Below, piece by piece: positions 36,793-46,634 of a stretch of 64,000 bases of DNA (positions are counted from its first letter, which is position 1; each line of letters begins with the position of its first letter). Location of the stretch: the NCBI RefSeq assembly GCF_002135355.1, contig NZ_NEGE01000007.1, positions 100,078 to 164,077 of the forward strand, read 5' to 3'. The DNA is from Acinetobacter sp. ANC 4169 (lineage in GTDB: Bacteria > Pseudomonadota > Gammaproteobacteria > Pseudomonadales > Moraxellaceae). The notes beneath the pieces were generated by a model. It searched no databases. It had not been told where the DNA came from and was given only the letters and a program-made list of their open reading frames with translations. A program made the translations under genes and the position numbers.

Positions 36793-38958
36793 ATGGAAGA
36801 TACTTTCAAAAACAAGCGAATACCTCTTAATCAGGATGGCAAAGCAAAAAAACAACCGCATATTAAAACTCATAAAACCCAGTGGTCTGCCGAAAACATG
36901 CTTATTCAAAGTATTCTTAATCAGTTACCTCAGCTGGTCTGGGTTAAAAATAAACAGAACCAGTATTATTATAATCAAGCTGTTTGTGACTATCTTGGTC
37001 GCAATATCAATCTAGAACAGACTGATGAATGCCAAACATTCATTCATCCTGAAGATTACCCAGACTTTAGTGTACTTTGGCAAGATGCCTTACACACTCA
37101 ACAAGGCTTCGAACAAGAATGCCGTATTCATCATCATGAGCAAGGCTATCGGGTTTGCCTGATTTGCGTTCAACCTGCACAACATTTAGATGATATTGAA
37201 TGGATGGTGACAGCCACCGATATTCATGATCATTATTTAAAGCATACCGAACTGCATCAGCAAGTGCTTGCCCAGACCAAAATGCTGGATGCTAGCGTGG
37301 ACTGTATTAAAATTTTAACCCCTCAGGGTCATGTGACCCATATGAACCGTTCAGGTTGTCTGGCCTTAGGTGTACCGGTCAATGAAAATAAATTTGGTAT
37401 GCCGTGGTTAAATTTACTGCCCGAGCCAATCCAGAATTCGGGGAAACATGCATTAAAACAGGCAGCAAAAGGTCACAATGCCCGTTTTGATGGCATGAGC
37501 GTTATTGCCGGTCAGCCTTCGCAATATTGGGATAATATTTTAACGCCCATACTCAGTGAAGATGGATCAACCCAAAGTATTCTGTGTGTTTCCCGTGATA
37601 TTAGCCAACAAAGAATTGCAGAAAAAAATCTTCAACAGGTGATTGAACTCGACGAATTAACGGGCTTATATAACCGCCGTGCATTTAATAAAATTTTTAA
37701 AAAGACCATTCTAAACGCACAGCATAAACAACAATCTGTGGGCTTTTTGCTGATTGATTTAGACTATTTCAAACATATTAATGATACCTTGGGTCATATT
37801 GCGGGTGACTATTTACTCCAGATTTTAGGTCAACGCCTGAGTAGCTGTTTTAACGAGCAAGTTGTGGTATCACGTTTGGGCGGGGATGAGTTTGCGATTA
37901 TTGTGCCGCATTTGAATGATGAATCTGAATTGCTGAACATTGCAAAAATAGCGCGTCAGCAACTGGATATCCCGATTTGTTATGCCGGGCAATATATTAA
38001 TGGCGGAATGAGCATCGGCTGTGCCATATACCCGCGTGATGCAAAAAATAGCTCAACACTGTTACGCTGTGCCGATGTCGCGCTGAATGATCTTAAAATC
38101 AGTGGTCGTGGCGGTATCCGGATGTTCAAAAGTGCCATGTTGGAAAGCATAGAGCTGACGACCCATCAGCTTTCGCTGGCCCGAGCCATTATTCATAACA
38201 ATAAAATTTTTCCGGTCTATCAGCCCAAGGTCAATCTTGCAGATGGAAAAGTCATTAGTTTTGAAGCCTTGCTGCGCTGGCATGATGCAGAAGATCAAAT
38301 CCAGCCTCCTTCATATATTTTTTCCGCTTTTCAGGACTATGAACTGGCCACGCGGATCAGTGAAATCATTCAGCTTCAAGTCTTGAAGGATATGAGCCAA
38401 TGGCTGGAAGCAGGCTTACAACTATTACCCATTTCCATCAATGCCGCACCGGTCGAATTTTTAAGGGATAACTACGCAGAAACGCTTTTAAACCGGCTGG
38501 CTCAATTTAAGATTCCCTACCAGCTGATTGAAATAGAAATTACCGAACAAAGTCTTTCTGAACGTGGCTCAGATTATGTGATCCGTGCGCTTAGACTATT
38601 AAAACAAGCGGGGCTGAGTATTTCACTCGATGATTTTGGTACAGGCCATTCATCCTTGACCCGATTAAGGGATTATCCGGTCGACTGTCTCAAGATTGAT
38701 CGCAATTTTATTGAAAATATACCGGACAACCTTTCTGACTTGGCGATTGTAAAAGCGATTAGCCAAATTGGCGCGAGTATATCCTTGAATATACTGGTTG
38801 AAGGAATTGAAACCAGTGCACAGGTTGAAATCCTTCAAGCCTGTGATTGCCATACCGGACAAGGTTTTTATTTTTATTACCCGATGATCTTTCAGGATGC
38901 TACCCAATTATTAAATCCTGTGGCTGATGCAACTGAGCCATTCAGTTCTTCTGGTTGA
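36793..38958 (+). CDS. PAS-GGDEF-EAL c-di-GMP turnover protein
   Basis: 721 residues, AGGGGTAAG ribosome-binding site. No signal peptide or membrane helix. Two PAS-like regions (about 30-150 and 155-275; the first contains LPQLVWVKNKQNQYYYN) precede a GGDEF domain with GGDEF at 363-367, lacking an RxxD inhibitory site just before it. The EAL domain has E491-A-L, then IEIEITEQS, LDDFGTGHSSLTRL, CLKIDRNF and VEGIET, so the residues needed for phosphodiesterase activity look intact. It could make or degrade c-di-GMP in response to a cytosolic PAS signal; EAL activity is the safer guess. Confidence 0.9.
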   Translation: MEDTFKNKRIPLNQDGKAKKQPHIKTHKTQWSAENMLIQSILNQLPQLVWVKNKQNQYYYNQAVCDYLGRNINLEQTDECQTFIHPEDYPDFSVLWQDALHTQQGFEQECRIHHHEQGYRVCLICVQPAQHLDDIEWMVTATDIHDHYLKHTELHQQVLAQTKMLDASVDCIKILTPQGHVTHMNRSGCLALGVPVNENKFGMPWLNLLPEPIQNSGKHALKQAAKGHNARFDGMSVIAGQPSQYWDNILTPILSEDGSTQSILCVSRDISQQRIAEKNLQQVIELDELTGLYNRRAFNKIFKKTILNAQHKQQSVGFLLIDLDYFKHINDTLGHIAGDYLLQILGQRLSSCFNEQVVVSRLGGDEFAIIVPHLNDESELLNIAKIARQQLDIPICYAGQYINGGMSIGCAIYPRDAKNSSTLLRCADVALNDLKISGRGGIRMFKSAMLESIELTTHQLSLARAIIHNNKIFPVYQPKVNLADGKVISFEALLRWHDAEDQIQPPSYIFSAFQDYELATRISEIIQLQVLKDMSQWLEAGLQLLPISINAAPVEFLRDNYAETLLNRLAQFKIPYQLIEIEITEQSLSERGSDYVIRALRLLKQAGLSISLDDFGTGHSSLTRLRDYPVDCLKIDRNFIENIPDNLSDLAIVKAISQIGASISLNILVEGIETSAQVEILQACDCHTGQGFYFYYPMIFQDATQLLNPVADATEPFSSSG

Positions 38959-39057
38959 TCATTCAAGTGATTTAAGTCATTCATGCTCGCAGTCATTCTA
39001 CTTTGCTGAGTGAAGAAGTGACTTCAGCAGAAACGTTGATGCTGAAGTCACCGCCGA

Positions 39058-39510
39058 TTAACGCACCCAACGCACAATATATTCCTCAAGATCATCTTCA
39101 TGAACTTCCGTTTCGGAAATACAACGACCGGCTGCCGATTTTCTGGCTTTGATCACACTGTCACGTGTTCCTGTATTTAAATAATGCCAGGTCGGTAAAT
39201 TCTTGCCTTCTTTTAAACGGCGGTAAGCACAGCTCGGCGGGAGCCAGTGAATAGTGGCTAATTTTTCTGGGGTGAGTTGAATACAATCCGGTACATATTC
39301 AAGTCGCTGTTCATAATTACTACAACGTGCGCTTGTGCAATCTAAAAGTTTGCAGGCCACTTTGGTATACGCGACCTCTTGCAGCTCTTCATCTTCCAAC
39401 TTGATTAAACAGCACAGGCCGCAACCATCACATAATGCTTCCCATTCAGCTGTTGTCAGTTCAGCCAAAGCATATTTTTTCCAGAATTGTGGACGTAATT
39501 GTTCAGTCAT
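39058..39510 (-). CDS. YcgN-like cysteine-cluster protein (UPF0260)
   Basis: 150 residues. The cysteine pattern is CDGCGLCCLIKL near residue 29, then CKLLDCTSARCSNYEQR and DCIQLTPE, followed by WLPPSCAYRRLKEGK. This is the YcgN/UPF0260 arrangement, proposed to bind a metal or iron-sulfur cluster; function not established. Length equals that of E. coli YcgN. Convergent with the GGDEF-EAL gene. Confidence 0.88.
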   Translation of the reverse strand: MTEQLRPQFWKKYALAELTTAEWEALCDGCGLCCLIKLEDEELQEVAYTKVACKLLDCTSARCSNYEQRLEYVPDCIQLTPEKLATIHWLPPSCAYRRLKEGKNLPTWHYLNTGTRDSVIKARKSAAGRCISETEVHEDDLEEYIVRWVR

Positions 39511-39703
39511 AGCAGTGAGAAAACCAGAAAATTGGTAACGAAGATAAGGTGTACAAGTTTACAGGGAATAAACATGATTTTTACTTTAAATCATAGATTT
39601 GCCGTCAAAGTGAACATTTTTTAAACACAAGAATAACACTGCTGTAAATTTTCCGCCCCTATACTGAAACAACCTTGAAAATAACAACACATGGAGAAAG
39701 CTT

Positions 39704-39862
39704 ATGTTCCGTTGGGCTATTATTTTTGCAGTGATTGCGCTGATTGCCAGTCTGTTAGGTTTCGGTGGTGTCGCAGGCTTGTCTAAAGATTTTGCGGTTA
39801 TTTTACTCGTCATTGCCGTTATTTTAGCAATCGTCGGCTTCCTCTCTCGGGGAAAAGTTTAG
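39704..39862 (+). CDS. DUF1328 / UPF0391 small membrane protein (YtjA-like)
   Basis: 52 residues from ATG 39704, with GGAGA upstream. Sequence starts [20 protein letters not shown] and continues [20 protein letters not shown], ending FLSRGKV. The [24 protein letters not shown] opening and two membrane helices are typical of the UPF0391/DUF1328 family of small inner-membrane proteins, often induced by stress. It has its own terminator and divergent neighbours, so it is an independent unit. A longer antisense frame over it is a shadow. Confidence 0.9.
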   Translation: MFRWAIIFAVIALIASLLGFGGVAGLSKDFAVILLVIAVILAIVGFLSRGKV

Positions 39863-39898
39863 TTGAATGACCTCCGCTTAAAAATATCTCACATCATC

Positions 39899-39926
39899 AA
39901 AAAAGAGCCTATACAGGCTCTTTTTC
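39899..39926 (+). terminator. Terminator of the DUF1328 gene
   Basis: AAAAGAGCCT / AGGCTCTTTTT stem with ATAC loop, 36 bases after the stop. Confidence 0.8.
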
Positions 39927-40011
39927 ATAGTTGATTCATTCAGTCTCGATTTCAAGCATTAGATCAGTCTGTATCTCACTGTTCTAACCCTTTAGAGTTT
40001 TGCTCTGCTGA

Positions 40012-41553
40012 TTAAGGTCTTAAGTGGCGTGGTCTAAAACCAGTTGCCAATAAACCAATCGCATAAGCCACCACACCCACTACACACAAACCGATTACTT
40101 CCAGTATACGCATCCACTGTGAGACGTCTCCGTTGTACCAGCTTAAGCCATACCACAGGGCAGCAATCATGGCAGCATTGGCAATCGCATACTGAAGGAA
40201 CAGTTTTTTCCAGTGCCCGGCAAAGCGGAAAATATTGCGCTTATGCAAATAGAAATACAGCATGCCGGCATTGACCAGTGCAGAACCTGATGAAGCCAAG
40301 GCCAAGGCCATATGCTCTGCATGCCAGTCAATCAGTTTAAAGAAGCCGATAAATACCACGTTTAAAATGGCATTGGCTGCAACTGCCATTAAGCCGACGC
40401 GTACTGGTGTACGGGTATCTTGCTGCGCATAAAAACCTGGAGCAAAGACTTTAATCAGCATAAAGGAAATCACCCCGGCACTCATACATTGCAAGGCCAA
40501 AGCGGTCATTTGCGTATCTTCAAGGGTAAATTGCCCACGCTGGAATAAGGCCTGAATAATAGGGGTCGACAGCATAAATAAGGCGATGCTGGCTGGAATG
40601 CCAACCAACATAATGACTTTGGCTGCCCAATCAATCATGCCACGGAACTTGTTCTGATCTTGCTCGGCATGACGTGCAGACAATGACGGTAAAATCACCG
40701 TACCAATGGCTACCCCAATTAAACCCAAAGGCAATTCAGTCATACGTTCTGCACTGTATAACCAGGATACCGACCCATCCTGCATGAAGGATGCCCAAAT
40801 GGTATTTAACAACAGGTTAATTTGTGTGACCGAAACACCAAATAATGCCGGTAGCATCAATTTCATGATGCGATCCACACCTTCATGTTTGAAATCCACT
40901 TTAGGTGGAATCAACAATTTTTTACGCCACAGCTCTGGAATTTGAATCACCAGCTGCAAGATACCGGCTATCACTACTGCCCAGCCCAAGGCCATAATCG
41001 GTTCGGCCATATAGGGTGTTAACCACCATGCTGCTGCAATCATGGTGATATTCAGCAACACCGGTGAAAAAGCCGGGGTAGAAAAAGACCCATAACTGTT
41101 CAAGATACTGCTGGCAAAAGCGGTCAGCGACATAAATAGCAAATACGGTATGGTCAGACGGAACATGTCTGTCGCCAAGGCGAATTTCTCTGGGTCGTCA
41201 TGGAAGCCGGGCGCATAGATGTACAGCACCGCAGGTGCCGCAATCATGGCAATAAAAGTCAGTGCGGTCATAAATGTCGCAAGACAGCCAAAGACCCGAC
41301 TAATTAGAATTTGTACTTCTGCATGGGTTCGCGTGGTTTTATATTCGGTTAAAACTGGAATAAAGGCTTGCGAAAATGCACCTTCGGCAAATAGCCGCCG
41401 AAAGAAGTTGGGAATACGAAAGGCCACCACAAAGGTATCGAAATCTTTACCCGCACCAAACACATTCAGCAATACCACATCTCGGACTAAGCCCAAAACC
41501 CGAGACAACATGGTCATTGCACTAACAATAAAGGTCGATCGCCAAAGCGCCAT
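40012..41553 (-). CDS. murJ: Lipid II flippase MurJ
   Basis: 513 residues from ATG 41553 (MALWRSTFIVSAMTMLSRVLGLVRD); a GTG three codons earlier is possible. MurJ moves lipid II across the inner membrane. About fourteen helices of the MOP/MviN type are visible. Family stretches: RVLGLVRDVVLLNVFGAG, VAFRIPNFFRRLFAEGAFSQAFIPVL (with the conserved arginine cluster), and LPLGLIGVAIGTVILPSLS. Full length. The next gene upstream is ampD on the same strand, placing export and recycling of cell wall side by side. Confidence 0.95.
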   Translation of the reverse strand: MALWRSTFIVSAMTMLSRVLGLVRDVVLLNVFGAGKDFDTFVVAFRIPNFFRRLFAEGAFSQAFIPVLTEYKTTRTHAEVQILISRVFGCLATFMTALTFIAMIAAPAVLYIYAPGFHDDPEKFALATDMFRLTIPYLLFMSLTAFASSILNSYGSFSTPAFSPVLLNITMIAAAWWLTPYMAEPIMALGWAVVIAGILQLVIQIPELWRKKLLIPPKVDFKHEGVDRIMKLMLPALFGVSVTQINLLLNTIWASFMQDGSVSWLYSAERMTELPLGLIGVAIGTVILPSLSARHAEQDQNKFRGMIDWAAKVIMLVGIPASIALFMLSTPIIQALFQRGQFTLEDTQMTALALQCMSAGVISFMLIKVFAPGFYAQQDTRTPVRVGLMAVAANAILNVVFIGFFKLIDWHAEHMALALASSGSALVNAGMLYFYLHKRNIFRFAGHWKKLFLQYAIANAAMIAALWYGLSWYNGDVSQWMRILEVIGLCVVGVVAYAIGLLATGFRPRHLRP

Positions 41554-41636
41554 CGTAACCACCCAGTGAAAAATTAAGCCGCTATTGTAATGAAACTCAA
41601 CATGGAATTTCGTTGTTTAATCATAAAGCCCATGCA

Positions 41637-42212
41637 TTATTGAGGAGTTTTATGCTGTTGTAATAAAGTTCTGAATTTGACCCAGTCAAAGAATGGTCCC
41701 GGATCGGTTTTACGTCCAGGTGCAATATCCGAATGACCGGCCAAATGTTGTAAAATTTTTGGATAAGCCGCCTGCAATGCAGCCGTCACTTGTGCCAGCA
41801 CCGTATATTGTGTCTCGTCAAAAGGCAAATCATCACTGCCCTCCAGCTCGATGCCGATGGAATAGTCATTACATTCTTTTTTGGCCAAGTAAGTTGAACG
41901 CCCGGCATGCCAGGCACGATCATTAAAATTGACGAATTGCAGGACTTCACCGCTACGTAAAATGAGCAGATGCGCAGAAACCTGCATGCCTTCAATAGTT
42001 TGAAAATATGGATGCTGTGACCAATCCAGCTGGTTTTGAAAAAACTGTTCAATATAACCGCCACCAAATTGTGACGGCGGTAGACTAATGTTATGCACCA
42101 CGACCAGTTGAATTTCAGTTTGCTGGGGACGTTGATTATAATTTGGGGAAGGTACTTGCCTTGCACCGATTAACTGACCATCGATGACCTGAAAAAAGGG
42201 TGCCTGTTGCAT
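41637..42212 (-). CDS. ampD: 1,6-anhydro-N-acetylmuramyl-L-alanine amidase AmpD
   Basis: 191 residues without signal peptide, as for cytosolic AmpD, which cleaves anhydro-muropeptides during wall recycling and so controls AmpC induction in species with AmpR. The zinc ligands are visible: His in VVHNISLPPSQFGG, and the His and Asp of LAGHSDIAPGRKTDPGPFFDW; WHAGRSTYLAKKECNDYSIGIELEG is typical. Divergent from nadC, the same arrangement as ampD-nadC in enterobacteria and pseudomonads. Confidence 0.95.
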   Translation of the reverse strand: MQQAPFFQVIDGQLIGARQVPSPNYNQRPQQTEIQLVVVHNISLPPSQFGGGYIEQFFQNQLDWSQHPYFQTIEGMQVSAHLLILRSGEVLQFVNFNDRAWHAGRSTYLAKKECNDYSIGIELEGSDDLPFDETQYTVLAQVTAALQAAYPKILQHLAGHSDIAPGRKTDPGPFFDWVKFRTLLQQHKTPQ

Positions 42213-42387
42213 ATTCCAATCCTGAGTCCTGTTCGCATAAGTTAATGATTTTAGCGCAATCCTAAAACTTTAAACTTAAAATCTCAAATTCCATAGATAA
42301 AAATCGGTTGAAAAAACATTTCTTTTAAATGAACAGTGCTAATATAACGCGCAATTTTCATGGGTTAAAAAAGATACGGAAATACTG

Positions 42388-43233
42388 ATGAGCATATCTC
42401 AATCTTTGCTGCAACAATCAATCCAAATCAACATTCAACACGCCTTACAAGAAGATATTGGCGAAGGTGATATCACTGCTTTATTGACCCCTGAAGATGA
42501 ACAAGCCACGGCAACCATCATTAGCCGTGAAGACATGGTGCTGGCTGGTCAGCCTTGGGTGAATGCGCTGATTCAGGCTTATGACCCGAATGTACAAGTG
42601 ATCTGGCTGAAGAATGATGGCGACCGCGTCCAGGCCAATGAAGCCTTTTTAAAACTGGCAGGTTCTGCACGTAGCTTGCTCACCGTTGAGCGTCCTGCCC
42701 TGAATTTTGTCCAGACTTTATCGGCTGTGGCGACCAAAACTGCTTTATATGTTAAAGAGTTGGAAGGCTTAAATACCAAGCTGTTAGACACCCGTAAAAC
42801 CTTGCCCGGCTTACGTATTGCACAAAAATATGCAGTGGCGATTGGTGGCGGTCAGAACCATCGCCTGGGTTTGTTCGATGCCTTCTTGATTAAAGAAAAC
42901 CATATTATGGCAGCGGGCGGCATTGCTCAGGCCATTGCCAAAGCACACAGCATTGCACCGGGTAAACCGGTAGAAGTCGAAGTGGAAACCTGGGACGAGC
43001 TGAACCAGGCACTTGAAGCCAAGGCAGACATCGTGATGCTGGATAATTTCACTCAGCAGCAAATGATTGATGCGGTGAAGCACGTGGCCGGTCGTTGCAA
43101 GCTGGAAGCTTCAGGCAATATTACCATTGCAAATTTACGTGAAGTAGCAACATCAGGTGTGGACTATATTTCGATGGGTGTTTTAACCAAAGACGTAAAA
43201 GCGGTAGATTTATCGATGCGTTTTAATGGTTAA
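42388..43233 (+). CDS. nadC: Quinolinate phosphoribosyltransferase (decarboxylating)
   Basis: 281 residues. It converts quinolinate and PRPP to nicotinate mononucleotide in de novo NAD synthesis. Motifs: ALQEDIGEGDITALL, LDTRKTLPGLRIAQKYAVAIGGGQNHRLGLFDAFLIKENH (active-site arginine, lysine and histidine region), VEVETWDELNQAL, VMLDNF and LEASGNITIANLREVATSGVDYISMG. Complete. The ATG has an ACGGA site. Divergent from ampD; terminator follows. Confidence 0.96.
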   Translation: MSISQSLLQQSIQINIQHALQEDIGEGDITALLTPEDEQATATIISREDMVLAGQPWVNALIQAYDPNVQVIWLKNDGDRVQANEAFLKLAGSARSLLTVERPALNFVQTLSAVATKTALYVKELEGLNTKLLDTRKTLPGLRIAQKYAVAIGGGQNHRLGLFDAFLIKENHIMAAGGIAQAIAKAHSIAPGKPVEVEVETWDELNQALEAKADIVMLDNFTQQQMIDAVKHVAGRCKLEASGNITIANLREVATSGVDYISMGVLTKDVKAVDLSMRFNG

Positions 43234-43264
43234 TTTTTCTTAACTCATTTAGTAAAAATGCTCA

Positions 43265-43293
43265 TAAAAAACGCACCCGATGGTGCGTTTTTT
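43265..43293. terminator. Bidirectional terminator between nadC and rph
   Basis: AAAAAACGCACC / GGTGCGTTTTTT stem with CGAT loop between convergent genes. Confidence 0.88.
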
Positions 43294-43324
43294 ATTGCTG
43301 AATTGATAATTCTAAATCAACAAC

Positions 43325-44041
43325 TTACCAGCCTAAAGCTTGCTGTTGTTTTTTAATCAGTTCTTGAATGCCTTTCTCAGCCAATTCAAGCATTTCATTG
43401 CATTGTGCACGGGTAAATGGCTTGTCTTCAGCAGTACCTTGCAGTTCGATGAACTCACCAGCTTGAGTCATCACCACATTCAAGTCAGTCTGACAGTTTG
43501 AATCTTCTTCATAGCAAAGATCCAGCAAAGCTTCGTCTTGATACATACCGACAGAGATCGCAGCAACCAAACCTTTCAGCGGATCTTGCTTAATTTTCTT
43601 GTTTTCAAGCAATACATTCATGGCATCAATTAAAGCCACTGCTGCACCAGTAATAGATGCAGTACGGGTACCGCCATCGGCCTGAATCACATCACAGTCG
43701 ATGGTAATCGTGTTTTCACCCAGTTTTTTCAAATCCACCATGGCACGCAAGCTACGACCAATCAAACGCTGAATTTCTTGAGTACGGCCACTTTGCTTAC
43801 CACGCGCCGCTTCACGGTCACTACGGGTATGGGTTGAACGTGGCAACATGCCGTATTCTGCAGTGACCCAACCTTGTCCCTTACCTTTCAAGAAACGCGG
43901 CACTGAATTATCAATACTTGCTGTACAAAGAACTTTAGTATGACCAAATTCAATCAATACTGAACCTTCCGCATAACGTGTATAGTTACGGGTAATTTTT
44001 ACGTCACGTAATTGATCTAATGTACGTTGGTCGATACGCAT
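43325..44041 (-). CDS. rph: Ribonuclease PH
   Basis: 238 residues. Phosphorolytic 3'-to-5' exonuclease trimming tRNA precursors. Motifs: [82 protein letters not shown] and [22 protein letters not shown]. Full length and apparently intact, unlike the frameshifted rph of E. coli K-12. Confidence 0.96.
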   Translation of the reverse strand: MRIDQRTLDQLRDVKITRNYTRYAEGSVLIEFGHTKVLCTASIDNSVPRFLKGKGQGWVTAEYGMLPRSTHTRSDREAARGKQSGRTQEIQRLIGRSLRAMVDLKKLGENTITIDCDVIQADGGTRTASITGAAVALIDAMNVLLENKKIKQDPLKGLVAAISVGMYQDEALLDLCYEEDSNCQTDLNVVMTQAGEFIELQGTAEDKPFTRAQCNEMLELAEKGIQELIKKQQQALGW

Positions 44042-44207
44042 GCTGAGTCCTTATTTTGGCTAAAATTCATTGCGGCCTAGTATAACAGAAGCAAGCTGCA
44101 AGGTTTTGCCAGCAGATTCTCTATTGGCAAAAACCATTAAGCCCTTTTTACTGCAATTCAACCTTGAATAACATGCTCTACCCATCAAGCGTATTTCAGC
44201 GTTTGAA

Positions 44208-45353
44208 TTAAAAGCTAAATAATTTTTTTAATTTTTGCGTTGATTGTTCAAGGTTTGAAGTCCATGAATTTGGCAATGAGCATTTGGCTAAACGCACCCA
44301 GACACTACCAAACTGTTTAACGAAACTGGCTTCATTGTAGTGAATGCCATATTCGGCGCATAAGGCACGAATTTTCGGTGCAGCTTCGGCATAACGGTTT
44401 GCCGGCATATCCGGGAATAAATGGTGCTCAATTTGATGGCTCAAATTACCACTTAAAATATGCAGCCATTCTGTGCCGCTAAAGTTACTCGATCCGCGAA
44501 TTTGACGTAAATACCATTCAGCACGGGTTTCAGTATCCGTATTGTCTGGTTCAAAGGTTTCGGCATCTTCAGTGAAATGTCCATTAAAAATCACCGCTGA
44601 AGCCCAAAGGCTACGAATCACATTCGCCACTGCGTTACCAGCAAGTACAGGCAGTGCATTCGGGCCAGCAATTAAAGGGAAAAACACATAATCTTTGGCA
44701 ATCTGACGGGTAGCTTTCTTGCGGAATTTTGCCGACTCGGTCCAAACCTCTTTCCAGCTTTTGGTTTTATAGGCAATCGCATCTTCCAAATGCAGGTTTT
44801 GTACACCAACATACCATTCGAAAAACACCATGAGCTGAATGGCTAAAGGAATGTTGAATAAAAAGCGTGGTTCCCATTTTTGCGACTCACTGACCCGGAT
44901 CAGGCCATAACCGACATCATGGTCCTTACCGACAATATTGGTATAAGTATGGTGGATATAGTTATGGGTATGTTTCCAGTCATCACCGGTCGCCATGGTA
45001 TCCCAGTCATAATTGGCACCGTTCAGATTCGGGTCATTCAGCCAGTCAAACTGACCGTGCATGACGTTATGGCCCAGTTCCATATTTTCCACAATTTTGG
45101 AAATACCCAATAGGCCGGTACCCAATAACCATACTGGCGGAATCCAGCCACCAAACATCAGCATGCCACGTGAGGCAATTTCGCTATAACGCACAAAATC
45201 ACGGATTTTATAAATGTATTCAGCATCTTTTTCGCCAATGCTGTCCATGATTTCACGGCGAATGGCATCGACTTTTTCACCAAATTCGGCGATTTGTTCA
45301 GGACTTAAATATTTTGATTTACTATTTTCTGGAAATTTAACTGACATATTCAT
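44208..45353 (-). CDS. Membrane fatty-acid (acyl-CoA/acyl-lipid) desaturase
   Basis: 381 residues from ATG 45353, with CAGGAG 7 bases upstream; a longer frame from 45407 is not needed. The three histidine boxes are present: HNVMHGQFDW, HTHNYIHHTYTN and NLSHQIEHHLFPDMP, the di-iron ligands of membrane desaturases. A membrane segment is visible near residues 80-100. It inserts a double bond into acyl chains using electrons from a ferredoxin-type partner, here the upstream gene 84 bases away. Likely repressed by the divergent TetR protein. Equivalent to the DesB/DesC system of Pseudomonas. Confidence 0.9.
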   Translation of the reverse strand: MNMSVKFPENSKSKYLSPEQIAEFGEKVDAIRREIMDSIGEKDAEYIYKIRDFVRYSEIASRGMLMFGGWIPPVWLLGTGLLGISKIVENMELGHNVMHGQFDWLNDPNLNGANYDWDTMATGDDWKHTHNYIHHTYTNIVGKDHDVGYGLIRVSESQKWEPRFLFNIPLAIQLMVFFEWYVGVQNLHLEDAIAYKTKSWKEVWTESAKFRKKATRQIAKDYVFFPLIAGPNALPVLAGNAVANVIRSLWASAVIFNGHFTEDAETFEPDNTDTETRAEWYLRQIRGSSNFSGTEWLHILSGNLSHQIEHHLFPDMPANRYAEAAPKIRALCAEYGIHYNEASFVKQFGSVWVRLAKCSLPNSWTSNLEQSTQKLKKLFSF

Positions 45354-45437
45354 TGTTTTTCTCCTGAGTAAGCATCGAACCCTGTGTAAAAAAGTGCGAT
45401 CACTCACTGAATGGCGCTATTAAAGCGTTTTTATTTT

Positions 45438-46460
45438 TTAAATGTTAATCACCACCGGACTCACGGCTTGGCTAATACACAACTTGATTTGTGTGTTGCT
45501 ATCGTGGTCGATTTCACCAGTGAGCAGGTTTTTCGTGGAGCCGCTGACTTTGGTACAGGTACAGGTGTTGCAGATGCCCATACGGCAGCCATGTGCAGGC
45601 TTCAAACCTGCCTGTTCAGCACTTTCCAGCAAATTGGTTTTTGCTGCAAACTCTTGTTGAGCACGTAAAAACACCACCTGTTGCACAGTTGCATTTTCAT
45701 CAACAACCACTTGAAAGTATTCCTGTTTTAACTGATCAGAAATACCCAGCTGCTGATAAATCTGATTCAGGCTTTGCATCATGCCCTTGGCACCACAGGC
45801 ATAACTTTGGCGTTGCCCGAAATCCGCAACTGTACTTTCAAGCAGTTCTACACTTAAATATTGTTTCTGTACAAGTGTATTGAAATGATGATAATTGAAC
45901 TGTGAATATTGTTCTGATAATTGCTGTAATTCGGTATGAAAAGCCTCATCACGAGTAAAATAGATCAGATCAATCTGACTGACTTTTTGACGGATCGCCT
46001 GCTGCAATAATGAATAGATTGCGGTGATGCCACTCCCCGAAGCCAATAATAAAATAGGCTCTACAGATGAATCCAAGGTGAAATCGCCCTGAACCTGAGA
46101 AATTTCCACCACACTGCCCACAGCCAATCGAGTTAAAGCATTGGAAACTTTGCCCTGACGTTTCACTGCAATCACCACGTTGCCGTGTTCGGTAATTTTC
46201 ACAATCGAATAACTACGTTGCTCACGCACACCTGCAATCACTACAGTCACTAAAACACTTTGCCCGGCAGAGAAAAGACAAGCACGGAAGTTATGATTCG
46301 GTTGTAGCTGAATTTGATAAAAATCTGCACTCAGTGTCTGTACATCGACAATGCTGGCTTTGACTTTTTTCCATGCCCAAACTGGATTTATTTTTTCAGC
46401 AATAAAATCGACGAAATCTTCTCGAATCCATTGCGGCTTATATTGCATCACATGACTCAT
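45438..46460 (-). CDS. Ferredoxin-NAD(P)H reductase with C-terminal 2Fe-2S domain, desaturase electron donor
   Basis: 340 residues. An FAD-binding domain (REQRSYSIVKI, matching RxYS) is followed by a nucleotide-binding domain (ILLLASGSGITAIYSLLQQA) and a plant-type ferredoxin domain with HGCRMGICNTCTCTKVSG, giving three clustered cysteines, and a fourth in IKLCISQA. It would pass electrons from NAD(P)H to the desaturase encoded next. Its promoter overlaps the operator-like palindromes at 46496-46568. Confidence 0.9.
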   Translation of the reverse strand: MSHVMQYKPQWIREDFVDFIAEKINPVWAWKKVKASIVDVQTLSADFYQIQLQPNHNFRACLFSAGQSVLVTVVIAGVREQRSYSIVKITEHGNVVIAVKRQGKVSNALTRLAVGSVVEISQVQGDFTLDSSVEPILLLASGSGITAIYSLLQQAIRQKVSQIDLIYFTRDEAFHTELQQLSEQYSQFNYHHFNTLVQKQYLSVELLESTVADFGQRQSYACGAKGMMQSLNQIYQQLGISDQLKQEYFQVVVDENATVQQVVFLRAQQEFAAKTNLLESAEQAGLKPAHGCRMGICNTCTCTKVSGSTKNLLTGEIDHDSNTQIKLCISQAVSPVVINI

Positions 46461-46495
46461 ATGACGTTCCTCTTTTATTGCTGGCTATTTATTTG

Positions 46496-46568
46496 AGTGA
46501 ACAGGTGTTCTTATAGTGAACACTTGTACACTATAATGGTTTTTTAATTCAGTCAACACATGTTCACT
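46496..46568. promoter_or_regulatory. Cluster of DesT/FabR-like operator palindromes
   Basis: Three related palindromes lie between the desaturase operon and the TetR gene. Site 1 has AGTGAACA and TGTTC (46496-46510). Site 2, ATAGTG..CACTAT, is a 22-base near-palindrome at 46513-46534. Site 3 is AGTCAACACATGTTCACT (46551-46568), whose reverse strand closely matches the DesT operator of P. aeruginosa as I recall it. A minus-strand promoter reads TTGACT (inside site 3) and TATAGT (inside site 2), so a bound repressor would cover both elements. Confidence 0.7.
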
Positions 46569-46634
46569 GACATTCGTCGTTTATTTTGTTTTTTTTTGAT
46601 AGACTTCATGCAGAATTTTTTTTAGGGTAGTCGC

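Noticed and set aside
39586..39813. Minus-strand 75-codon frame
   Set aside because: Antisense to the well-supported DUF1328 gene (39704-39862).
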